64,000 nt of DNA from Datisca glomerata (Eukaryota; Streptophyta; Magnoliopsida; Cucurbitales; Datiscaceae): the NCBI GenBank assembly GCA_003255025.1, contig QANY01002227.1, forward strand, positions 186,001 to 250,000, given 5' to 3'. The translations under genes and the position numbers were made by a program. Every line of letters begins with the position of its first letter. Within the stretch, counting starts at the first letter, position 1. Under the pieces are notes generated by a model. The model was not told where the DNA came from. It made no database searches and saw only the letters and a program-made list of their open reading frames with translations. Below, one piece after another: positions 48,098-59,894 of this stretch.

Positions 48098-50558
48098 CAA
48101 AGGACAGATCCAACTTAACTCTTGAGCACCAAAAGCCCATATTATATTGAGGGAATCATCCAAAAGAAATGGCACAATCAATTTATAAGTAAAGAAAGTC
48201 TAGACAAGCATGCCATGTTGGATCAGGTTTTAAAATTTGAGAAAAAAAGTATTGAACCACGAATGATTCGTGGGTGAAATATAAAAAAAATTCACATCAA
48301 CGAATTTAATCATATTAATATCAAAACCATGAAAACGATTATACATATTAAGTTAAACGTATTCAAAAGAGATAGAAATAATTATATACATTTCTTATAT
48401 TGTAGACTTTCTGAATTGGTGGAATCCTAATTTAAGCTTCGTGTTCTTCAATCTTCAAGAATCAAAAACTTTAAATTATTTTCACACCAACAACCACTCG
48501 TGACTTTCAGAAATATATCTCTAGAAAATATTAATCAGGAACTGAGAGTGAACTCTCAAAACAATTGAGTAAGAAAATTATTTTCTTCCTCTATGGGTTT
48601 CGGCGGCAACACAATAGGGAGGCGGGAGACAACTTTTTCTTTGTATGCTTAGCGTTGTGTCAATACATATCTCTAGGGAGGCAACCCAAATGTCATCTCT
48701 TATAAAATAATTTTCAAATTTGCACATATACCTCTATATGCCAAATTTTTGGAAATTCAACCCTAATACTTATATAATTGCCGAAAATTATATTTTCTCT
48801 TAAAGTCAATATTGTGTCCAAATTTATCAATCCCAATTAATAAATTAAATTGATCTCCATCAATTAATTAATTAATATCTTTTTCACTAATTATCTAATA
48901 ATTAGAAAATAATAAATTAATTAATTTGAACATCAATTAATTGTTTATCACTAATTAAGTGACAAAACCCATCACATACGGGTTCAGGAAATACACATTG
49001 GCCCCAAAACACATTTTGGTCCAACTGATGTTGTTTCTTTTATTCCTGTTCTCATGAGTTATCCCTGAAACCGAATAGACTCACATGAATAAAGCTATAG
49101 AATTCAAATACCCGGTGAATTTATCTTTATAAATTCCTGACTTATTTATTCTGACATTGTACCACTCCACTATAGGTTCGATGTCGAATCAACTCCCGAT
49201 TCATGCGCGCTACATTTTCTGTTGGTGCAAATAAACTCTTTTATTTCACGGTCCACAAAATATTTTAACACATTAGCCTTCGTGAATATCAGTAACAAGA
49301 ACGAGATGTAAAATTATCATTTTACCCCTGTTATTATTATTTTCTTAACTCTTTTATTGACTGTGAATAAAAATGATATAACAGTAAATTATCTCGTACA
49401 ATTCACAAGTCTTATTCAATGCCTCATTTCATTGAATATTTGACCAAGTTAACTTATTCACACACTCATCAATAAAGCATATGGTGATATTGTTGCTTTC
49501 ACAATCTAAACATGAATTTCTATACGCAAATCCAACATAGTTGAATTACGATCCCAACAGCCAAGATATTGTTCGGCAATTCGAACTCATTCCTTTGACA
49601 TATCAAAGACCGCAAGTAACTAAGTCAAGCTTCGTATTCACCTCATGAAAATGTATTTATGAAAATATCCATAAGGTGTAACAATTAGATTTAGAGCTAG
49701 GTAAATAGTTTTGCCCTAAACTAATTTGTTATCGGTATATCCAACAAGTTCCATAACATGCCTAGGTCAACCGTCAGAGTCTCCACTCCCATACCCCAAG
49801 ACTGGCATCATTTAGTTCAACCTAACAATAATAATCGGACTCGATTTCTCAGTCGATCCTATGACTGCGAATATTATTTTGAACTATTTCAGAAGAGTTT
49901 GTCTGGAAAACCCCTCTGTATTTACTCTTCTTATGTTGACAATAGTTCTAGGACTTGAGTAAATTATAAACACACTTTAATTAATAGAAAAACTTTCATT
50001 CATTAACTTCAGTAATATAAAATGTATGAGAAATAACTAAATTCTCATAAATAGTTATTACACATTACTTCATTGACATAAATCCAACATGCCATATCGA
50101 GAGCCCCACGACCAGAAAGAGTGACCCCATCGGTGGAAGCCATATAGGTTGTCACTGTTAAGATTCCCAACGTACGACTCACTTTAAAACATAGGGGAAG
50201 CCATTGAAGCTCAAAAGTCATTTTGGCCAAAACAGGTAAAAAATTATAGGACCACACCAGCTAAGACAATCACCTCCACCTATAAGCCCCTTCTCTGTCG
50301 TGTTCATAGAGGAACAACTCATCCGGAACAATCCTGAGAGTCACGAGTGAAGGCCTCTTTCATCGCCTAAATTTGAACTCAAGCTCAGGTTGCGCTTATA
50401 AAAGGATGGGGTAGTGGAGAAGCAAGGACAATCAATTCTAAAGGCATAAAGCTCCTTTAAAACTACCTCAAATCCTTCATTCATAGAGCAACAAAGACCT
50501 TCATGCAAAGCCTTTTCTTTCCTTAAGAGTCATATTGTAATTTCTTGAAAAATCATTC
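48098..50558. other. Unclassified repeat-like spacer, no intact gene
   Basis: No gene is seen. From 48.2 to 50.0 kb the minus strand has the same general character as 42.84-44.93 kb: long, AT-rich, with a leader-like segment near 48.6 kb. I suspect another unclassified non-autonomous transposon. A short minus-strand frame (50257-50045) has no recognised domain. At 50400-50550 the sequence resembles the end of another LTR (ATAAAGCTCC, TCATATTGTAATTTCTTGAA) interrupted by the next element. Confidence 0.35.
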
Positions 50559-51079
50559 TATAAAGGAAAAAATTCACTGTCTTTGAGGATCGGTCGTGAA
50601 TCATAATATGAAAGTCAAGAGAATAATTTAGAGAGAGAATAATGACACCATGATTTATATGGAAAATCCTTAAAGGGAAGGAAAATCATGGGGAGATTTT
50701 GATAGTATTTAATTTTGGAGAAATTGTCTACAAGGCTAATGGGTGTTGAGAGTTATTGTGTGTTGTCTCCCATTTGGGGTTACATCTTTCCTATATTTAT
50801 AGGCCTTCAATCGGTTACATAAAATCTGATACAATTTATCTAATTCTATCTGGAGATAAGATCAACAGAATATTTCCTGAGATCTAGCTTATCAACAATA
50901 ACAACCAAGTGAGTCTTGACCGTCTGATCAATCAAATAGTCTTGATTAGTTTCTTTTTTTATTTCCATGACAAGAATCCATGTACTTTCATCTTATTGAT
51001 CGGTTCTCGCTCTATCTCCTCTTTAATGAAGTCTTCGATCTAGATCTTGCCACGTGTCATGTGAAATTATTCCTGTTCA
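50559..51079 (-). repeat. 3' LTR of the array-bearing element
   Basis: The 521-bp repeat is colinear with 56938-57462. The terminal TGTAAAGG (plus-strand reading) is changed to TATAAAGG in this copy. Confidence 0.85.
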
Positions 51080-51379
51080 TTTACCCCCATTACACTTGAT
51101 GAAGTCTTTCTTCATTTAAGTGTAATTATTTGATCATTTACATTAGATTCATTGGGACCTGCAATAATAATGATCTGTAAAAATTATCAACAATAATTAA
51201 CAACAATAATTATCAAAAATTATCAACAAAAATTATCAACAATAATAATGATCTGCTTTACCGAGTGACATGCGTTTGAGGGTTGCGTGTGCTTTCTTTT
51301 ATTTCATTCTCTTGTTCTCATAATGATCTGTTCCAACATTTTTAATTCTCATTCATGCTAAGAATATGACTTGGCTCTC

Positions 51380-51660
51380 TAATTTCCATTTTCGTTAAAA
51401 GCCTGATCCGGCGCTTCGGCCTTTACTCCCGATAAAAATATGATCTAGTGCTCGGTTTCCATCTTTGCTAAGAGGTCTAATCTAGCGCTCGATTTCCATC
51501 TTCCTCAAGAGTTCTGATCTGGCACTTGATTTTCATCTTCCCCAAGAGGTCTGATCTGGCGCCCAATTCCGTTCTCGCTAGAGGGTCTGGTCTGGAGCTC
51601 GATTTCGTTCTCGCTAGGGGGTCTGCTTCGACGCTTCAGAATCTGTTCTGGCGTTTTGAC
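51380..51660. repeat. About 42-bp tandem repeat
   Basis: Roughly six to seven degenerate units have the core TCTGATCTGGCGCTCGATTT and CATCTTCCNNAAGAGG. The small ORF across them is a by-product. Confidence 0.7.
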
Positions 51661-52379
51661 TCTCCTCAGTCATTTCTTTCATCGCTTCACATCCTTATAC
51701 TCAAGTTTAATAGCCTTTATTTACCTTTTTGTCAGAACATGCAAAACAAATTTTCCAAACAACTATTTAACATGTCGTTGTTAACCTTTTCAATGAGGAT
51801 GCAGTTGCCAACCCTTCTATTGAAGATGTTGTTGCTGATGCAACCATATTCTCTTGTATCTTTTTGTAATTTTTCCTTTCTTCCAGACATGGAAAATTTT
51901 CATTTTCCTTTATTTGTAGTTCTTTTTCCATTGTCACTTTTTTCTGTTCACATGGACTGGTTTGTTTTAAGATGACTTCTAGTCTTCTTTTGAGAAGAGT
52001 TATTAATTGTGGAGTTCCTCCAGTTTCCTTTTGCTACAAGCTCCTTTATAGAGTTTTCTCATTTTCTTTAATACGGGCTCATTGATAGAGTTTATCCCGT
52101 TTCTTCATTTTTCTTTTACTTCTCTCATACGTTAAGATCTATGACAAGAATGTTGTATAAGAACAATGACAAGGAATGAGTGTACCATTTCATAATTTCT
52201 TTACAGGAGTTTGAGTTTGATGTCCCACTTCCATTGATTGAATTTTTCCTGTTTCCTTGTTTTTCTTTTTCCTTCTCTTGTTTTATATTTTTTCATTGTA
52301 CTTCAGCTTCAATCAATATAAATACTCTGTTTGTGCAATTTTTCTTCTATTGAAATCTCTTTTTGTCGTATTACTTTTT

Positions 52380-53670
52380 CAACGACTTACGCTTAAATAA
52401 AGAATCATGACCCCGTCTCCGTTCTAAGAGAATGAATTACGGATTGTCGTTTCTTTTGAGAGAATGACTTAGGTTTATATAAAAAATTATGGCCCCGTTT
52501 CTGCTTTAAGAGGGACTTACGAACTGTCAGTTTTATTTTGAGAGGAGCACTTAGATTCAAATAAAGAACCATGGCCCCGTTTCCGCTTTAAGAGGGACTT
52601 ACGAATTGTCTATTTTCTTTTAAGAGGAGGACTTAGGTTCAAATAAAGAACCATGACCCCATTTTCGCTTTAAGAGAGACTTACGAATTGCCCTTATTTC
52701 CTTTTGAGAGTAGGACTTATGAATTGCCCCTTCCAAGGACTTACACTCTTAGTTTCTTCTAAGAATAGGACTTATGAATTGTCTCTCCCAAGGACTTACG
52801 CCCTTAGTTCCTTCTGAGAGTAGGACTTATGAATTGCCCATTTTCTTTTGAGAGGAGGACTTAGGTTCAAATAAAGAACCATGACCCCATTTTTATTTTC
52901 AGCATTCTGGGAGAATGTCTTACAAACTGTTTGCTCCCATGGACTTAGGTTCAAATAAAGAACCATGGCTCCGTCTTCATTCTCAGAGTATGACTTATAA
53001 AATATCATTTTCTTTTTAGAGAAGGACTTAGGTTTAAATAAAAAACCACGGCCCCGTTTCCGCTTTTAGAGGGACTTACAAACTGCCCGTTTTCTTTTGA
53101 GAGGATGACTTAGGTTCAAATAAAGATCCATGGCTCCATCTTCATTCTCAGAGTATGATTTATGAACTGTCATTTTCTTTTTAGAGAAGGACTTAGGTTT
53201 AAATAAAAAATCATGACCCTGTTTTCGCTTTAAGAGGGACTTACGAATTGTTCATTTTCTTTTAAGAGTAGGACTTAGGTTCAAATAAAGAATCATGACC
53301 CCGTTTTCGTTTTAAGAGAGACTTACGAATTGCCCTTAGTTCCTTCTAAGAGTAGGACTTATGAATTTCCCCTCCCAAGGACTTACGCTCTTAGTTCCTT
53401 CTAAGAGTAAGACTTATGAATCGCCCCTCCCAAGGACTTACACCCTTAGTTCCTTCTGAGAGTAGGACTTATGAATTGCCCCTCCTAAGGACTTACACCC
53501 TTAGTTCCTTCTAAGAGTAGGACTTATGAATTGTCCATCCCAATGACTTACGCCCTTAGTTCCTTCTGAGAGTAGGACTTATGAATTGCCCCTCCTGAGG
53601 ACTTACGCCCTTAGTTCCTTCTGAGAGTAGGACTTATGAACTAACCCTTACAAGAACTTGCGCCCTCAGT
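52380..53670. repeat. Compound tandem array, about 80-bp and 58-bp units
   Basis: Units of about 80 bp carry GACTTAGGTTCAAATAAAGA, then CCATGGCCCCGTTT, GCTTTAAGAGGGACTTACGA. From about 52.68 kb shorter units of about 58 bp (TTAGTTCCTTCTGAGAGTAG, GACTTATGAATTGCCCCTCC) interleave. From 53.33 kb these form a nearly pure run. It is non-coding. Confidence 0.9.
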
Positions 53671-53760
53671 TCCGTTGCCGGAAAAGAGAAAGTTGACACC
53701 AAGTTTTTCGTCTTGTAAATTGCATGCTCGTATCATGCCATAAGTTTGATTGAGAGCTCC

Positions 53761-54610
53761 GAATTGAATTCCGTGAAATTTCTCCAATAAGTAGACTTAT
53801 GTATCTTTCCATTGATATAAGATTCATCATATAGTTGGCCCTCAGTCATTAGAATTGAATTTTTGAATTTACTGTTCTGCATAATCTATTTTTCTAAACG
53901 ACCTTCATAAAAGATATTATAACTTTTCCTCAGGAACTTTGAATTGAATTCCGTAAAATTCTCCAATAAATAGACTTATGTATCCTTCCATTGATATAAG
54001 ATTCGTCATGTAGTTGGCCCCCAGTCAATAGAATTAAATTTCTAAATTTACTGTTTTGCATAATCTATTTTTTCTGAACGACCTTCATGAAAGATATTAT
54101 AATTTTTTCTAGGGAGCTTCGAATTGAGTCTTTAATTGCACCAACAAAAATTATCATAGCTTTTGATCGGAAGCTTCAAATTGATTTCCGCAAAATTCTT
54201 CATGAGGTAGATTTCCGTATCTTTCCGTTAATATAATATCTTCTGTGTAATTGAATGCTACTAAATTCAGTTTAATTTCTGAAATTGATCATTCCGTATA
54301 TTCTGCTTTCTCAAACATCCTTCACGAAAATCATCATAACTTTTTGTGTGAGCTTCAAAATCAATTCCGTAAAATTCTCCAGGAAGTAAACTTCTATATA
54401 TTTAGAATAATATATGATTCTCCATGCGGTTAGCTCCCAATTGGCACAACATAATTTTCAAAATTTACTATTTTGTGTAATCTTAATTTCTGAACAGCTT
54501 GTATGAAAACTGCTATAACTTTTGCCTCGATGTTCCAAATTGAGTTCCGCAAAATTCCTCAAGAAGCTAATTTCTTTATATTTTAAACGATGTATAATTT
54601 GTAGTATAGT
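53761..54610. repeat. 180-bp tandem repeat, five to six units
   Basis: The anchor GAATTGAATTCCGTAAAATT or a close form lies at 53761, 53941, 54121 (truncated unit of 57 bp), 54178, 54357 and 54537, giving a period of 179-180 bp. Each unit contains CCTTCATGAAAGATATTATAA-like and TAGACTTATGTATCTTTCCA-like blocks. The length is that of many plant satellites. Confidence 0.88.
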
Positions 54611-55129
54611 TCTCTTTCTTTCTCTTCAGTTTAAACACTGAATCTGGTTTGATATGTAATGGTTTCAACGTCAAAGACCACTATGATAAGATGATCGAGC
54701 ATTAAGTTGGCCGAGTTAAATACACTTTTTTTAGTGTCTCGAGTTAGATGCATGATCTCAAAAAAAGATATTTCGGTTTGGTAATGTTTAATAACTCAAA
54801 TCAATTTTGACATGGCATAATAAATTATTTTCCTGATACTCGATTATGAGATAGTGTCATGCTAATGTTTATTTGGTTGAGCTATCAATATGAGTATACT
54901 AGCAGATCAAATTATTATGAATGTGATTTACGCTAACACATGTTAAGCATGATCATATGCACTTAAATTTTTTAGATTATGCATCAAATAATAAATTCAC
55001 ATTTTAATGGATAAAACAGCATATTTAAGAGAAGCAAAGTAAATAAAAAGTGAATACTTAGCTTTGAGTTCAATATGTTTTTGTAAATGTCATTTGCAAG
55101 TTCTGAATATCGTTGCCTGCTCCTCGTCC

Positions 55130-55450
55130 GTCATTTTTCCCACTAACTTCATGCCCCTTCATTCTTGGTTTCAGTTAGCGAGATTTGCATAAACTTTCGG
55201 TCTAAGGCTTCTATTTTCCGTTTATGTTGTTTGTTCATCCCTTACTTTCATTTTTCACTTCTAGTTCTGTTACCATGCCGCTTCCGTTTTGGCTTCCGTT
55301 ACGCTCCCATTTCTAGTATCATACCCATTGCCATTTTAATTCCCGTTGCCATGACTTTTCAATTGCCGTTGCCCTAAAGTTTTCGTTGCCGTTGCCATAA
55401 TGTTTCCAGTTCTCGACGTTTCCCGTTATGAATTTATGACTTTCTTGACT
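55130..55450. repeat. CCGTT/GCC-rich degenerate short repeat
   Basis: Short motifs GTTGCCNT, CTTCCGTT and TTCCCGTTGCC recur irregularly (55260-55440, and again 56720-56850). No coding sequence is supported. Confidence 0.45.
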
Positions 55451-55679
55451 GAAGTGAACTTGATTTTCTTTACTCTTCTTTTCTCTGAAACTTCTGCCCT
55501 GAAATTCTTTTCTTATCCGATTTTTCTTTTTTAATGAATTTCTCTTTTTTGAAATTCTTTTTTCTTTTCTGAAGCGCTGAAGCTTTCCTGTTATAAAATT
55601 TTTACTTCTATTTTTCTGTTCTGAAGCTCTGACTTCATCTTTTTTGTTCTAAAACTCTGACTTCAACTTTTATGATATG

Positions 55680-56500
55680 AGTTTTTTGAGCTGGTCTAAT
55701 TTGAGCTTGATGAGTTCTTCTGTTCTGCGCTTTCTGATCTCTTCTGTTCTGAACTTTATGAACTCTTCTGGTCTGAGATTTATGAGATTTCTTGTCTGAG
55801 CTTTCTGGGCTCTTCTGGTATGAGCTTTCAGTGCTTTTCTGATCTGAGCTTTCAGAGCTTTCCTGATCTGAGCTTTCTAAGCTTTTCTGTTCTGAACTCT
55901 CTGAGCTTTTATGATCTGAGGTTTCAGAGATCTTCTGATATGAGCTCTCTGAGCTTTTCTAGTCTGAGATTTTTGAGCTTTTCTGAATAGAGCTTTCTGA
56001 GATCTGCTGATCTGAGCTCTCTAAGCTTTTCTGATCTGAGCTCTCTGACTTCAACTTTTCTGATATGAGTTTTTTGAGCTGGTTTGATCTGAGCTTGATG
56101 AGTTCTTCTATTCTACGCTTTCTGATCTCTTCAATTCTGAACTTTATGAACTCTTCTGGTCTAAGATTTATGAGCTCGTCTGGTCTGAGCTCTTCTGGTC
56201 TGAGCTTTCAGAGCTTTTCTTATCTGAGCTCTTCTGATCTGAGCTTTCAGAGCTTTCCTGATCTGAGCTTTCTAAGCTTTTCTGTTCTAACTCTCTAAAC
56301 TTTCCTGATTTGAGTTTTTTGAGATCTTCTGATCTGAGCTCTCTGAGCTTTTCTGGTCTGAGATTTCTGAGCTTTTCTGAATAGAGCTCTCTGAGATCTT
56401 CTTATCTAAGCTCTCTAAGCTTTTCTGATCTGAGCTCTCTGAGCTTTTCTAATCTCAGCTCTCTAAGCTTTTCTGATATGTGCTTTCTGAGCTCAACTTT
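55680..56500. repeat. About 25-bp minisatellite (GATCTGAGCTNTCTGAGCTT)
   Basis: More than 25 imperfect units of 24-26 bp have the core TCTGATCTGAGCTCTCTGAG. Larger blocks repeat too: ATGAGTTTTTTGAGCTGGT occurs at about 55677 and 56065, so a segment of about 390 bp is itself duplicated. Ser-rich ORFs across it are by-products. Confidence 0.9.
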
Positions 56501-56937
56501 TAATGTCCGCTCTGATTCTTTTTTTGCTTGAAGCTTCCTTGGTAGCGATGTTTCCATGGTGGCGATGCTACCCCTCGCAGTTGGTGATGATGACAGTAAC
56601 CATTACCACAATTTTCCAAATTCGATCCCACGAATAGAGTTAATAATTTTTTTTATAAATAATAATTGTACAAAAGAAATATTTTAAACGAATATGAATA
56701 AGTTTACCGCTCTTCGCTTCCGTTTTTTGGTTTTGTAGTCATTTTTCATTTCTGCTTCAATTTTTAGGTTCTGTATTGCTGGCTTTTCCGTTCCTGCTTC
56801 CAGTTCGGCTTCCGTTTCCACTTTTTCTTTCGTTTTGACTTCCACTTCAATTGTTGAGGGGGGTGTTTTATTTAGTTTTGAGCATTTTGGGAAGAGATTT
56901 CTTGAGTTTTTCTCTCGCTCTCAATGAAAGCACCAAA

Positions 56938-57462
56938 TGTAAAGGAAAAAATTCATCGTCTTTGAGGATCAGTCGTGAATCATAATATGAAAATCAAGAA
57001 AATAATTTAGAGAGAGAGAGAATAATGACACCATGATTTACATGAAAAAACCTTAAAGAGAAGAAAATCCACAGGGAGATTTTGAAAGTATTTCATTATG
57101 GATAAAGAATTTACAAGGTTAATAGGCGTTGAGAGTTGTTGTGTATTGTCTCCCATTCAGAGTTACATATTACCTCTATTTATAGGCATTCAATCGGTTA
57201 CAAAAAATATGATACAATTTATCTAATTCTATCTAGAGATAGAATCAACAGAATATTTCCTGAGATCTAGCTTATCAACAATAACAACTAAGTGAATCTT
57301 GACCGTCTGATCAATCCAATAGTCTTGATTAGCTTCTCTTTGGATTGTCACATCATTAATCCATGTACTTTCGTCTGATTGGTCAGTTCTCACTCTATCT
57401 TCTATTCGATGGAATTTTCAATCTAAATCTTACCACGTGCCATGTAAAATTATTCTTGTTCA
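56938..57462 (-). repeat. 5' LTR of the array-bearing element
   Basis: The 525-bp repeat is followed inward (minus strand) by the TGGTGCTTTCATTGAGAG primer-binding site at about 56917-56935. Confidence 0.85.
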
Positions 57463-58526
57463 TGTTCACTTCTGTAAAGCGAAGCAATATAATATGTTGA
57501 GGTTATTCAATTATGTCATGGGAGTTAATTATTCCTACTTTTTTTATTTGAAATACTATGGCCTAGAGGGACAAATGATCTTACTCAGGCTGACTTGCTC
57601 TAGATTGACTTATTCCATATTCACTCTTTTTTCAACAAGGTTCTAGGCTAAATTCCATTTTTCTTCTTGAAATCTCACGCCTAACTTACTTGCCTTCGCA
57701 TAATAGACCATCGTATTTTGAATTTCAACTCATTGATTATGGTATAAATTTTCAACTCATTGATTATGGTAATATATATATATATCAAAATTGTTATAAA
57801 TCAAGTAGAAACTATAGTGTGAGATGATCTGGACTCGTTACGAAAAATCAAGTATCAGCTTAAATCATTGTTGCCAACCTAATTTATCTGGATCTGTTGA
57901 ATGATAATTCAGTTAGTAAACCACAATTTTCCTCAAATGTAGGAGATTTAAGTTAAAATCTTCACTTGCCAAATTAAAAAAAATGTTATTTTAACATAAG
58001 AGAAATGTAAAATAAAAATGATCACTATTATGACGGGTTACAACTGTTCATTTACGTGATCTCGTAGGTGATTTACGTGAAAAATTTATAAAATATAAAA
58101 TAAACTATTGTGATTAGATTATTGTAATTGTTTTTAATACTGTTGCTTGACTCAATCATCATCTGTCTTGACAAACTCATTATGTTATGGTGGGATTAAA
58201 CATTGTCACTGTCGAAAGTCTCTAAACTAAAGATACGTTGTCAACGTCAACTCTCACCTAATTTATAACTTCTCAGTGTACTCCTCAAAGAAGCGAGCTA
58301 TATTTGTAGTACAATTTTTTAATTACTAATTCACTGTATTTTAATTATGATTATTAGTATAAGTGAGAAAGTAAGCCATCGGGTGGACTATTTTATATTA
58401 ATTTCCTATAAATTTCCTTATACATTTGATTATAAACCTTATAAACTCACATCTTAAACTTAAGAAAAATAATATACAGTATTATAATATTTATGATATG
58501 CTCGAGTGTGATTACATATTTGTCAT
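57463..58526. other. AT-rich spacer
   Basis: No gene is seen. A 22-bp direct repeat core (TTCAACTCATTGATTATGGT) occurs at about 57724 and 57750, followed by a TA run. Confidence 0.5.
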
Positions 58527-59450
58527 TGTAAAATATTTTTGCGGTATGAAAAATCTTCTACGAATAAATAATAAAGATCATAATTTTGAGAGATAATGAG
58601 ATAATATAGACACCATCATTTACATAAAAAATTCTTAAATGATAAAAAAATCACGAGAATATTGTTGATATTCACTTATGTGAAGGATTTTACATAGTTG
58701 TTTATGAGAGAAGAGAGAAAGGGCAGTGCCTTTAGTTAAGATTTGCTTGGGTTGTCTCTCCTTCTTTTCTTTTTCATGTGTTTGTACTTATAGGCCTGGC
58801 GATAATAATAATATAAGAATAACAATAATAAAAAGGGGATGATCAGTATCCTTTGGTCTTATGGGATTATTTTCAGACGTGGGTTCCTTTGCTTTGCTCA
58901 TTCCTTTTAGCTATCTGTCTTCAGTCCGTCAGTCACTCAATTAGTCATGACCACTTGGCGATTTTCTATGACTTCGATCCAATCAGTCACAGCCACTTGG
59001 TGGTCTGTCAACCTGCATCATCTGAGTTTTTTTAGTTTTACTCAATCAATCACTGTCGTTTGTCTATTATATTAGGTCTTTTCGCTAGTCTTTGTTCTTC
59101 TTCTTTAGCGTTCTTTTCCGTTCTGGAGCGGTCCCCTGCTGCATCGTTCTTTCCCTCTCTCGTGAGGTTTCCCGCCTCAGCGTTCTTTCCTGTGCTGGAG
59201 AGGTCTCCTGCTTCAGCATTCTTTCCCGTTCTGGAGAGATATCCTGCTTCAGCGTTCTTTCCCACTCTGGCGAGATCTCTTGTTTCAGATTTCTTTCCCG
59301 CTATGTTGAGGTTTCCTCAGTCTTTTCCCGTTCTTAAGACATTTCTTTTTTCATTCTACAGACTTTCCCGTTCTGCAAACGTTTCCTTTTCTGTTCTTCA
59401 GGCTTTCTCGTTCTGAAAACATTTCTTTTTCCTTCTTACATTTTGTTTCA
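58527..59450 (-). repeat. 3' LTR of gag-only element
   Basis: It is colinear with the 5' LTR from 58527 to about 59335 and then diverges. The outer 280 bp of the 5' LTR (61670-61957) is not matched here. The outer boundary at about 59450 is therefore uncertain. Confidence 0.65.
59095..59325. repeat. 36-bp minisatellite within LTR (copy 1)
   Basis: About six units have the core GTTCTTTCCCGTTCTGGAGA and GGTCTCCTGCTTCAGC. The minus strand is open across them, giving a 12-residue repeat (GKNAEAGDLSST-like). The same array is in the 5' LTR at 61435-61650. Confidence 0.85.
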
Positions 59451-59491
59451 TCCACTCTGTGTTTTTCTCCTTGGCTTTTTTTGTTTATTTT

Positions 59492-59890
59492 TTATATTTT
59501 AGAGAGAAGGTTTTTCCCGCTCTTAAGGGCTTGCGCATCTAGGCCGCCGACCTTTTTCCACATTTTAGAGAAAATATTTTTTCCGCTTTTAAAGGCTTGG
59601 GCATTTAGGCCGCCGACATTTTTTTTCACATTTTAGAGAGAGTTTTTCCTGCTCTCAAGGGCTTGGCCATCTAGGCCATTAACATTTTTTCACATTTTAG
59701 AGGAGAAGTTTTTCCCGCTCTCAAGGGTTTAGGCATATAGGCCGCCGACTTTTTTTCACATTTTAAAGAGATTTTTTTTTTCCGCTCTTAAGGGTTTGGG
59801 TATCTAGGACGTCGACTTTTTTTCCACATTTTAGAGAGAAGGTTTTTCCTGCTCTCAAGGGTTTGAGCATCTAGGCCGTCGACCTTTTTA
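59492..59890. repeat. 66-bp tandem array, six units
   Basis: Units start CACATTTTAGAGAGAAGG and contain CTCTCAAGGGCTTGGGCATC and TAGGCCGCCGAC. They lie at about 59492, 59560, 59628, 59690, 59757 and 59825. The array sits between the end of gag and the 3' LTR (minus sense). Confidence 0.9.
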
Positions 59891-59894
59891 TTTT

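Larger units (their letters stand above)
50559..57462 (-). mobile_element. Non-autonomous LTR element carrying four different tandem arrays
   Basis: LTRs in minus orientation lie at 50559-51079 (3') and 56938-57462 (5'). They are colinear, for example CAACAGAATATTTCCTGAGA and TTATCAACAATAACAAC, start TGAACA and end TTTACA. The primer-binding site at about 56917-56935 reads TGGTGCTTTCATTGAGAG, as in the gypsy element at 31.5-41.5 kb. A short purine tract (TGGGGGTAAA on the minus strand) precedes the 3' LTR. The 5.9-kb interior has no recognisable gag or pol but contains arrays at 51.38-51.65, 52.38-53.66, 53.76-54.61 and 55.68-56.50 kb. No clean target duplication was found (CATTC against TGTTC). 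Confidence 0.8.

Noticed and set aside
51526..51975. 149-codon plus-strand ORF in the array-bearing element
   Set aside because: Its first part lies in a tandem repeat and the rest is low-complexity Phe/Leu-rich translation of T-rich DNA.
45570..54610. CRISPR-like regular repeats
   Set aside because: The repeats are contiguous tandem units without unique spacers, in plant nuclear DNA.
55680..56500. Ser-rich ORF of 77 codons
   Set aside because: It is entirely made of the 25-bp minisatellite and has no non-repetitive coding part.
50554..57467. Target duplication for the array-bearing element
   Set aside because: The flanks read CATTC and TGTTC, which do not match.
59050..59416. Repeat-containing ORFs on both strands
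   Set aside because: They derive from the 36-bp LTR minisatellite and both strands are open for the same reason. Neither is supported as a gene.
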